A stretch of 64,000 bases of DNA, from the NCBI GenBank assembly GCA_035771165.1, contig JAWNZC010000446.1, forward strand, positions 1,736,001 to 1,800,000, written 5' to 3'. The translations under genes and the position numbers were made by a program. The notes under the pieces were generated by a model. The model did not search any database, was not told the DNA's origin, and was given only the letters and a program-made list of their open reading frames with translations. The DNA is from Paragorgia papillata (taxonomy: Eukaryota > Cnidaria > Anthozoa > Scleralcyonacea > Coralliidae). Shown piece after piece: positions 38,301 to 50,300 of this stretch (position 1 is its first letter; each line of letters starts with the position of its first letter).

Positions 38301-41300
38301 TTTTTTAATTTTGAACTAAATGAACTACAAATTTCCTGTCATGTGTCTTATTATCGTTATTTATTTAGCATTTAAAATTCTGCCTACTTCATCGTTAGGT
38401 TGGAAAAAAATTGTGAATTTCTAAGTTGGTTATCTATTCATGCATTAAACGGCATCTATTATGCTCGATTTTAACATGTGAGGCTACAGGCCACACTAAG
38501 TTAGTCTAAGTGACCACTATACTCCGTTTTCCAGATGCCTGTTGGAAGACGCTACAAAGTTAGGTGTGGAATATGTGGATCAACGTTCAATAAGGATTAC
38601 ACTAATAAGCACTGCCTCACTTCCCACGCGAGTTACAATGCGAGTTACAATGAATCCAACCAATCTTCACTCTCTACACACTTCCTGTCAAGTGTACAAC
38701 CCAAGGAACAGATAGAGCAGCCATCGCATTCAGTTCTTATTCCCGAAGATAACCAGCATGACCAATCATTGGATGAAGAGCATCAATCTGAGGCACCAGT
38801 AGAATTCGAAGAGGCAATCCACAGTCCACAGTCCGAGATTGTGCAGCCAAATGAGATGTTATGTGATGAAGAAATGCTAGAAGATGCATCACCTGTCCGT
38901 CTGAATATGCATACCACTTCAGACAGTCTAGATTCTGATAATGAAGACACTGATACCGACGACACTGATACTGTAACATCCGATAATGATACAGGAGGCT
39001 TCGTTACATGTTATGGGAAATTACGTCATTTGACAGATGCTATTGGCGAATGTCAAGAACTGCTTTCAACTGCTGGGAATCTTGATGCCCCAAACCCAAA
39101 GCATTTACTGGGTAATTTGGTGGATGTTGTTCAGAGAGTTAAAGATCAGAGTTCATCTTTACTCGAAATGGCTGTCGGTGAACTAACGAAGCTCGATGCA
39201 GCCACAGATAAAGAAGAATCCAATAATCCCGTGGATTATTCTCCCATCAAACGTGATCCTGCGAGAAGGAGGATAATAATGTCTGACGCGGACAGGAATT
39301 ACCTAATAGAACAAGGTCCCTTCCAGCCAAAGCTCACGCGCTATCCTAGAAATCGTGACATAAAAGATAAGAACAAACAATGTACTTTTTCATCGGAATG
39401 GTTTAAGCAGTATCCATATCTCGAATATTCCCCCCACACAAACAAAGCCTATTGCTTTGTGTGTCAGCTATTCCATCAAAACGACTCTAAAGATGCTTGG
39501 ATTAAAGACGGCCAAAACGCATGGGACAAGATGAAGAGTGTTGGACAAAAGAAGAAAGGAAAGCTAGCCGCTCACTTTGGTAGTGAAAGTCACAAAGCAG
39601 CATTGCAGCAGTTGGCTAATTTTGCTGATCAAAGAGGGCACGTTGATTTGTTTATGGGCAAAGCTCGCCGAAAAGAGATGATCGCCGCTGCAGCAGAGAT
39701 CGAACGTAACAGAGCAGCAATTAAAATTCAGCTTGATGTTACTAGAACTCTTGGACGTCAGGGTCTCGCATTACGTGGATCTGCAGAAGAACATGAAGCG
39801 AACAGCAATTTTAATCAGTTCGTGCAGTTGGTTTCCAGACATGTGCCGTCTTTCAAACGATGGTTGGATGATGCTCCAAAACGCCCTCATGCTGCCAAGT
39901 ACCTCAGTCCAAAGTCCCAGAATGAATACATCAAACTACTTGGTGAGGATGTTTCCAACAAGGTGACAAGGGAAGTAAACGAATCAGGAATGTGGAGCGT
40001 GATTGCCGACACGACCCCTGACGTGTCACACAGAGATCAACTGGCCGTAGTGGCTAGATATGTTGGCCCAGATTCTGGTGTGCGCACTGAACGCTTGGTC
40101 GACATCAATGACATCAACGACAAAACAGGAGATGGGCAAGCACAGGGAATTATCGCATCCGTCGACCGAAAGTCACTTGATAAAGATGGTATTGTCTTCC
40201 AATCATACGACTACATATCATCTATGTCAGATGTATTCAGAGGGTGTCAGGCAATGATGCAAATCCATCTCGAACGTGACATTCCATACATACCCTGCAC
40301 GGCCCATCGAATAAATACGTCAGTAGAGCACAGCTGCGACGCGAGTGTACCAGTATGTGCACTTTTCGATATACTGCAGGAGCTCTTCGTTTTCATTACA
40401 GCCAGCACGAAGCGCTACGACGTTTACAGCGATAAATTGAAACAGTCCGACGAAGAACCATTCACGTTGAAGCTTCGCAATCTATCGGGCACGCGTTGGG
40501 TAGCACGCGAGCAATCAATTCGCGCAGTGTGGAGCTCGTACGCAGTCTTATTAGAAGTCCTTGAGGTGCTGACCGACTCCAAGTACGACACGAAAACTCA
40601 GGCGAAGGCAGCAGCATTGCAGGATAAGATGAAGTCCTTCAACTTCGTGGTGATGTTGATGTTCATGAAAAACGTCATGGGTAAAACCAAGTGCTTGACC
40701 ACAGAAGTTCAAGGTATCGACATGAATATCATTGATACCATCGAAAGTTTCAAGGTAACCATCGCAACCCTCGAGCACATTCGCAACGACAATGACGGCC
40801 TCGACAATCAGATACATGCGGCTAAGTCTGTGGCCGAACAACATGGCATCGTTCCCGATGCCGAATACAACAGGCACCATCGCCAACGCAAGAAGCCCCG
40901 CCGTATCGACGATCATCCAGAAACAGCAGCAAATCTTGGTCTGGTGAACCATTACAGGAAGGAATTCGTTGCAGTACTTGATGCGCAAATAAATGCACTA
41001 AAGGCAAACCTGGAGGCTGTGACGAACATTCTCCAACCGGTCATGACCTTGCTCCAACCACCCTACAATGGCCTAGTCGACAACACAGCATTGCATAAGT
41101 TATGTGGCATGTTTCCAGTGTCGATGCGGCCAGATGCGGATGCATGCAGTATAGACACCGAACTGACAACTTTCCGTTGCCATCTGGAAACAAACCACGA
41201 GGAAATTCGATCAGTCAACGACGTCCTGGTTTATCTGAAATCCCGAAGTGAAACGTTGTTTCCACTGACTAGGCGATGTTTCCGATTGCTGCTTTTTTGC

Positions 41301-44300
41301 AGAGCGCAGTTTTTCAAAGCTCAAATTAGTGAAAACAGTAATGCGTTCAGTAATGAACCAGGAACGCCTCACTGAGCTCTTGACTCTTGCGTGTGAGCGC
41401 GATCTAACGGACACGATAGATCTTGACAAAATCGCTAATCGGTGGTCAAAACTGACTAAACGCGGACGCTTGATGAAAATATGAAGACTTAAATCATAGA
41501 TTACTTCATTAGGCTTATATAATCGCCATAACAAATAAAAATATTATAGGTACATGTACTGGCACTCTAGCAGTGTACATATTATCAGCTTTATAAACTC
41601 CAAATTGTCACTGGATTCAAAGCACTCTGCACGTTCAGGCGTTCTATAATCCTTAAAACCTTAATTAAGGGCGAGTCGTCATTTTAATGTTCGGCAGCGA
41701 AAGAGTGGAACGCTTTGTCAAAACACTTGCGAGACTTAAATACATTGTCTTCTTTTAAAAACAATATTTTTAAGTTTCTTTTAGAAACAGATGCTCACGA
41801 GTCACGAACATCGCTGTAGCATAAACTGATATATAGTATTCTATTTTACTAAATATTTTTAAATATTTATGATATTTTTCTATACATATGATATAGATCA
41901 TGCAGATATATAATATATACTTTCTATTGTAAATTAATTTAGATAGTATATAGACATAGACAGAGCAATATTTTAAAATTTATTGTATTAATACTGGTCA
42001 CCGATTTATACCAGCTAATATTCATTAACTGATTGGTTTTTTATCAGTTTAAATAAAGAAGTTATTATTATTAATGATCAGGATCACACGAATTTCTATG
42101 CGTGGTAGTCAGTCATACAACGAATTTCGGCTGTATTTACGTATCATTGATTAGTCGGTGAGTCGGTCTCATTTTGAAACTACACCCCCCCAGCCAAAAT
42201 TGATATGTACGCCCCTGGTAATACCAGACGTCCAAGTGCACTTGTTTTTTCTTCGACGTTGCTTATTTCACTGGTTGCTTATTTCAATGTTAATCTCCTC
42301 AACACCGCGGTCTTTTTAATTTTGTGTTACATTTTTTATTAAACTCTGTATTGTTTGCTCTTCATACATTAGGGCAGCTCTGTTTCTGGCTCGTTTTGCT
42401 GCTCTACTTGATGTTGTAGGGTGCCAGATTGCCAGCCTACTTTAGTGGTTCAGATGCTAGCGCTTTCTGCAAGAAGGCCTTGTTATGGCCTTGCTTTCAG
42501 ACTGTTTTGGGCCATTCAGGCGCCTTTTGTCTATTTGCCTTGGGGGATGCTTGCTTGTGGCTTCGGCCTTGTGTGCTAGGATTGTGCTATTGTGTCTATT
42601 ACAGGTATGCGCTTTGTCGTCTATTATCTGCTTTCGTGGGCTAAGTGTCCTGGGTCTGGGTGTCATGCTGGGAAGTTGCTAATTCTCCCCTCCTGTTCTG
42701 GGCCAATGCACATTATGAGCCCGCATGTGTTGTAGGCCTTCCCTCACTCTTGGGCTGCGAGTTGAGATGTTGGGCCATGCTAGCCCCTTTCCCACAGTGG
42801 GAATTACACACTGGGTTCACCCATTTCGTCTTTCAGCCTGCTAACTGTTGCATGGTTCCTACAGGGTATGGTATTATGCGGGTCTTAATTGGTTTTCGTC
42901 TATATGCTGTACTGCTGCGGGGTTTACTACCAGCCTTTTTCCATGGCCAGATCAACACACGGTTATGTCTTGTGGGTTAATTGGCTGCCACACCGGATGT
43001 GTTTCTGGTGCTTCCATTGCTCCCCCCTGTCTCTTGTTGCCAAGTCTTGCACCTCGCCAGTCTCAGTCCCTGCTTGCCACCGTTCCCGGTGGTTCCACAT
43101 AGTATGTTTTGCTGATGCACCTGATGTGTCTTAGGTTATCCCGCTGCACTTGCTGTTTTAGGTGGGTTCACTTACCCCACCACCACTGGGTCAGCCCTGG
43201 GTCCATTGCTGCAATGTTTGTTTTTCTAAAGTCACACTTGCTGCTGTGCGTACCTTAGGTTACCACCACAGCGGTCTTTGACATTGGTTGTGGTACTACT
43301 ACCACACCCGCCGTGTCTCTTTACAATAGTTGCTCCGCTCACTTGTCTTCGGTTACTGTAGTTCTGCATGTGACGAACCTGTGGTTCCTAGAGCTGCTGC
43401 ACGAGACATGTCTTAGGTTACCTTGATTGCGGCGCGCGCCATGTTTTAGCTTAAGAGTTACTTCCACATTTTGCTAGCTGTGGCTCTTGATGTGTTACAT
43501 TTGTGATCGTGCTGCATTGTTGGGTCCACCTGCCGCTGTGTATGATGGGTCTTACGCTTGTGATGCTGATGCACTTAGCTAGGGGCTCAATAGCTTCTGC
43601 ATCTGCGGTTTGCCACTGGTCGTCTCTTAGGTTGCACTCTACTGCTGAGGCACGTACCGGGTTGTTGGTTACCATTGTCACTCTACCTGGGTGTAGGTTA
43701 AGTTACCATGCCTGTGGGGGTGGCTTATAGGTTACGATTGCTAGTGCTTGCGTGCTTTGCCATTCTGGCTGCTTGTATGTGTTCTAAGTGTTCAACGAGC
43801 TCTTGGCCCGTGCCACGTTGTGTTGCCCCCTCTTTTTTCTCCTGCTGCATCTCATGTGTCGTTGCTCATATATTTGTCGCGGTGCCGGATGTTTCTGACC
43901 CATGCTGTAGCGGGCTTCCCAGACTCTCTTGGTCCAACAGTGCCTCTCGTCGTTACATTCGCAGTTCTCCATGTGTTGCAGTTTCACCACGAGGTTATTG
44001 GGTTGGAGAATCGCCATTGGGCAGGGTTCATGCCTCGAATCCCTTCTCCAGCATAGCTGGAGGGTGTCGTTGGAGAGGGTAATTCTCGGCAACATTGCTA
44101 CAAGTTAGTTGGGAGTTTAGGCTTGCCTGGAGCTGCTCTACCTATAAGACCGCTCCCGTCTTGGTGGATCGCCTGTTCCTGTAAACTGTTCCTCAGCTAT
44201 TAGGGCAAACCCTCTCCGACAGAGCTACACCCTCCAAAGGTCGTAGTTTACATTACTGTATCCTTGTTAGGCACACTAGTGCTGGTACTGTAGTTAATGG

Positions 44301-47300
44301 CGTGGTATCAAGCCCTATGCCAGACATTGCAGGATTGTTAAATGTATTTATGAAATAAAAATAATTAACATCATGCGATGTGTATGTGTTCCACAGGTCC
44401 CTTGGGGTTCTTCTTGGGGGTATCAAATCCACTAGCCCCTTGGCTAAGTTTAATGAGCGTAGATGCTCAGAGCTCATTTGTGTACTGACTGCCGTATGTG
44501 ACACTTCACTACCACCCACCCACCCACCCCATGTAGTAGGCATCCAGGTGGTTGAGCCATTGCCATTCCTTGGCTTGGGCTCGCCCAGTCGTGCAAGTAG
44601 GATTTGTATTGCTGCTGGTGACCCTAGTGCCTGCAATCGTTGCGGAGTTGGTATTTGTGTTCCTTGCGGTACGTGCTACAGTTGCGGGCCGGGTGCTGCA
44701 TTTGCACTACTTTGCAATCATACAGATGCTAGGTGGTTGCTTGTCTGCTACTTTGCATCATATTGTTGCTGGGGGGGGGGGGGACTGCTCTTGTGCTAAT
44801 GTTCATTGCTGTCTTACAGTTGCTAAGTGCATGGTTGCAGGTGTGCTACTTTGCTATTATATTGTTGCTGGGAGACTGTATTTATGCTATTGTGCCTGGC
44901 TATCGTACAGTTGCTTGGTGGTTGCATGTGTGCTACTTTACTATTATATTGTTGCGGGAGGACTGCATTTGTCCTTATGTACCTTGCTATCGGGCCATTG
45001 CTAGGTGGTCGCATGTGTGCTACTTTGCTATCATATTGTTGCGGGGCGACTGCATTTGTGCTAATGTACCTTGCTGTCATACAGTTTCGGGGGTTCCGCG
45101 TTGCGTTGGTGCTATTTACTATCCCACAGTTGCAGAGGCCATGTTTGTGCTCCTGTACCCTGGGTGATTGCCTTTGTCCTACGGTACCCTGGGTGACTGC
45201 CTTTGTCCTACGGTACCCTGGGTGACTGCCTTTGTCCTCCTGTACCCTGGGTGACTGCCTTTGTCCTACGGTGCCTCGCTGTCGTACTGTTGCTGGGGAT
45301 CTGCGTTGCACTACATTGCTGTCATCTGCAGTTGCGGTGGGCTCCTTTGTGCTACTTTGCTATACTACAGTTGTGGGTAACTGTAGATGTGCTTTACTGC
45401 TGCCGTACAGTCGTTGGGAACTGTATTGTGTTTTCTGCTGCTGTACTGTCACTCGGGCGGTGTATTTGTGCTCCCCTGCCATTGCCCTGTTGTGCAGCTG
45501 GGTCTCTTTAATTGTATTGGCGATGTCGTTATGTGGGTCTGTACTGTGCAACACTGCTTATCGTACAGGTGTTGGGGGCCTGTATTTGTGCTCCCCTGCT
45601 GTTGCACTGTCATGTGGGGGGTCCTCAGTGTGTGCGGGTCCGTACTGTGCAACATTGCCATACAGATGTTGGGGGTCTGTATTGTGCTCCCCTGCTGTTG
45701 CACAGTCAAGTGGGGGTCCTCATTGTGTGTGGGTCCGTACTGTGCAACTTTGCCATACAGATGTTGGGGGTCTGTATTTGTGCTCCCTGCTGTTGCACAG
45801 TCATGTGGGGGGTCCTCTGGTCCTGGCCTGTTCGCTTGTGTGTTTTGCACCAGTACATATAGTCTGTTCCCCGGCTACTCCAGGTGATAACTTATGTAGG
45901 GTGTGTTCTTGGCTACTCTAAGAAAATGTGCAGTGGTGTGCTGTAATAATTATGTGTAGTAGTAGCTTGTGCCTAGCTGTGGGTAGTTTGTGTTGCCATG
46001 CCTGTACATCGGGTCTGTGCCCCAGCTACTCTGGGTGATAACTTAATTTGTAGGGTGTGTTCTTGGCTACTCTGAGAAAATGTGCCGTAGTGTGCTGTAA
46101 TGTGTAGTAGCTTGGGCTTAACAGTACCGGCTTGTCCGGTTTTTGCTTAGTGTAATTTAAGTTTATTGGGCTCTTCAGCTGCTCTTAAGTCCAGCTCGTT
46201 GCTTGCCATTGTTTGCTATGCATGTACTTGTCTACCTGCTCTGGAAAGGGCCCATTTGTTGCTTTTCTATGTTGCAGGTGTGGGCCTTTGCTTCTGGCTT
46301 TGCGTACAGGTTCCGTTCATTGATGGTCACCTGGATGTTGGTCGTTCAATTGCAGCTTTCACCATTTCTCTGTTGGTTGGCCCCTGGTGGCTTTCTTAGG
46401 TCCAGGTCGGTATGGTAATTTCAGAACCATTGATTATCATTTGGTAAGTAAAACTTCTCCACTTTATGTGTGACAGTGGTACAACTTGGTTAACCCACCT
46501 CAGGTAATTGGCCCCATTTTCATGCACCATATAAAATGAGAATTCAGTTCATGAAAAATACACTGACGTCTGTAACCCTTAAATACGGCACTTGCATTAA
46601 GTTTGAAAGAGCCATTAAATATCATGAGCCTGGTCATATAATACAACTCAACTACGATGTTGAGGCAGACAGCGTACTATTAATGTGCTGAATAAAATTC
46701 AAACATTTATTTAAAATATGATACATTTCCTACCCATAATTCATGTTGATAACATCGTTTCCAGGCCTATAACTCGAGAACTTGCAAAGCAACCAGAACA
46801 ATGTCAACCCCACTGATCTCTATAAAAGGACTGGATAGCGCATCTATTGTTTCTCGTGCCCTAATTTTGATGCCGGAAGTGAGCAGCGGTGGCCATCTTA
46901 CTAGGACCCACTTGGGTCCTAAACAATAATTATAGCGTACATAGGAGTGGAAAGCAGTTTAACGACATTTTTTGCCAAATTTGAGAAGTTTGCTAAGATT
47001 TACCACCTAATTACGGTTCGTAATCTTATTTTATATAATAGTTAAGTGTTTTAAACTCTTTATTCCTTTTACAAAGGCTTTTTTTTGCGAAAGATACTTG
47101 CCAGTATGTATTTGCTTCACGAATCATATCACGGTATTAACAAAATAGTCGGTAAACAAATGTCTTCCAAGTCCGCACGTGTACTTGTTTCTCTCTTTAT
47201 TTTGTAGTATAAACGCCGTATTATTAAATGGTTTACTGTGATGGGTTTCCTTTAGGTTTTGATTGATTTATTGCCATGATTGCTGCCGTAGGCAGCACAC

Positions 47301-50300
47301 TAATCTTGACATGGGTTACCTATGTCTCGTGCCCAGACCTCTTACCGGACCTATGTATAGTCAACGAGATCTCGATATATGTGAAAATTTCCTGGATGTT
47401 AAGTTTTATGACGTTTTGTGACGTAGTTTAGTTTGAACGAGATTGTTTACATTGCATACTCCAGAGGGTTATTCGTTTTCACGGAAGTTGTACGGAATTA
47501 ATGTTCGGAACTTCTCAACGCCACCACGAATATGGTATTTTCTGAACTCGCAACGCCATGAGGTGAGTGAGTGAGCGTCTGTGAGCTGTGCCAATAAGTT
47601 CTCGAACGATCTGTCCTGCCAGTCGGGAATTTCAATTCATTTCATTGAGGAGATATTCTGTTTTCAAGGTAAGACGACTAAGATAGTTCTGTGTACTTAG
47701 TTTTTCTTGTTTGTCCCGTCTTTAAAGGCTCACTTAAAACGGCATTTGGCTATTAAAGATCAAATTGTTTTGTTTGTGAATACGATTTACCTTCTATTTT
47801 AATAGGTGTATATTGGTGTGAGTTCAATTTTCTCACAGGAGCCATTGTGTTCGCGCTGATCAGTATTCCGATCAGACATTATCTGCGTGTGGGTATCACG
47901 CAACTCAAATCAAACGAAGCCATTGTGCTCGTCAAAATCAAACCTAGCGAAGTCGTGGTGCTCGCTAAAAACAAACCTAGCGAAGTCGTGGTGCTCGCTA
48001 AAAACAATACACAAACGAAGGCATAATTTGTGCCTGTTGACTGTTGACAACATAAAAACCTTTAAAATATAACTCAACATTTTGCCTAAATGGGAGTGAC
48101 AATTGAGCAATATCGTGCCCGAATTGGTTCACACAATAATGTAAGAGTCAAACAGGATTCAACACCACTCGAAGATATAAACATTTGTGGAACAATGTTG
48201 ATGTTATTTCAGCTGGTAATAAAAATTATGGTATTACTAATATTGGTGCGAATATTTTACCTGAGTGTATTTTTATATTTGCCAACAAAGAGGTTGACAG
48301 AGCAATATGAAAGTTTGAGCGAAGTGATAGTGTCGTTCACTCAAATGTCATGTTACAATGTGTATGTTCCACTGTTGTTGAGAATGGCAAATGATGTTGA
48401 AGAAAATCCTGGACCCACAGTATATGATGTTGTGGACCCAAATAGAACAATATGTGCTGATTTTAGCCAAGGCAATACCAGAAAGTTTAAACAAAATGCT
48501 GGTAAACAATGTGTAGCCATGTCTTTGACTGCAATAATACATAATCAAATGACAAACATTAATGCATGGGATTCATCATTCCTAAATGTAATATTATGTG
48601 ATGGAAATAGCCTTTATACTTGTATAAGCAATTCTATTAATAAAACCTTCTTGCTTTTAACTGATGTGCCAGAAATGGTTTCAGTTTCTGATAAAATGTA
48701 TTCTTTGCAATACAGTGACCCATTTGCTGGTGATTTGTTTATGGCAACTAACAATCTACCTTATTATTCTTTGGAGAATGCACTCAATAGTCTATTTTTG
48801 GATTCTCAGTTAAATTATCAACATTGCCTGTTGACTGTTGATTGCAACACTGTTGCAATTTTTAAGACTTCTGAAGGAAACTTTAAAGTTTTTGACTCTC
48901 ATTCAAGAGATTCATATGGCATACCACACCCATTTGGAAAATGTGTACTAATTTCTATTGAAAGTATAAATAACCTGGTGATTTATTTCCAAAATACTGT
49001 ACCTCGAGGGAATGTAACACCCTTTGAAGTCAAAGGTGTGGCTGTTCAGTTAATAATTACAACCTTCTGTACTATAAAGTCTCAAATCAAGTTTCCAAAT
49101 AATTTATACAATTGCACAAAACAATAAAAGCATTTCATATCGCGCTATAACCTCTTGCATTTTTAAACGCAGATAGTTAAACATGGATAGTGTTTGTATG
49201 CGGACGGATATTTTACTGTCTGGGGACACACTTCGCTAGCGAATAATGTCAGTGGGAACACTATCTGCTGGGACACCGGAATCAGTTACGAGGCATTATC
49301 GCTGTCATAGAAGTTCACAATCACATCTCCATTCACCCTTTCCAATCCGTTCCAATACTTCCAACGCACTCACACAGCCTTCGAGGTAGCGCTACTTGCT
49401 CGTACCTTATATCAGGGTTCTGCTCGCACGACACTAAAGTCGAAAGACAACTTTGAAATGCAATCAAGTGCACATTTTCGGCCGCTCCACTCACTGTCAC
49501 TTCAATAACTTTATATACCCACCAAATGCAAACCAAACATCAACAACATGTACAACATGCCACATGGTCACAATGTATGCACCACACTCTGTATGCAGTC
49601 AAAAACCTTGCCGATTATATTCAGCTGCATTTCGCATATATGCTGCATTTTCCAATTAAAACAATTGAAAAAATGCGTACACAGCGTACACTATGTTATA
49701 TTAATAATTATATTTGGCATTTACACTCGTTGTAAATAGATTAAAGTCAAAGCTATGGCCTTGTATGGGTACGAAATTCCAGTGTTGTAAAGATAAACAT
49801 TGTAAGACCCAACACTATGTTAGCCTGATTAACATGTCCGTTACAATTTATACAATCTGAATCAACCCCAGGGTTCACCTTTGAAATTTTTTTTCCAATA
49901 TATGCCTATACCCTGCATGTGTCTATTACAACTAATATAAACCTAAAATAGGTCAATTTATGCGCATTCTGTTCATTTATGCCCATTCTGTCAATTTATG
50001 CCCATTCTCCTCCTTTCAGGCAGCACTTCCTTGCGATAGTAATTTCTAGTTTAAATAAATTAGCTTGCAATGCAATTTATACAATAAAGGCCTTCATGCA
50101 TGGAGGCATAAATAATAGTGAGATATTATAAAGTATGACTTGTCTTTTTGAGTTATACCACTAAAGTTAAATCATAATTTTTGCTTAAATGGTTGGCTTT
50201 TCAATGAAAACCAGCTAAACTTTACATTTTTACAAGCAAATGCACCTGTTGATATTACCATTTCTGCAGAGTGTCTGGGATGCCAACTAAAACTCTAACA

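Larger units (their letters stand above)
37244..42217 (+). mobile_element. hAT transposon, 4,974 bp, with perfect 8-bp target duplication
   Basis: The element begins CAGGGGCGTAAATG and ends with the complement of CAGGGGCGTACAT. It is flanked by GTAATACC at 37236-37243 and 42218-42225. CAGNG-type ends and an 8-bp duplication are diagnostic of the hAT superfamily. A GAGACCGACT-type subterminal motif recurs near both ends. It carries a transposase ORF (38535-41375, continuing in another frame to 41484) and a nested LINE 3' fragment (41625-42076). The perfect target duplication suggests a fairly recent insertion. Confidence 0.95.

Noticed and set aside
42429..46418. Many overlapping ORFs of 60-229 codons on both strands
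   Set aside because: The strand is depleted in A, so stop codons are rare in every forward frame. The ORFs overlap one another, follow tandem repeats whose periods are not multiples of three, and show no domain.
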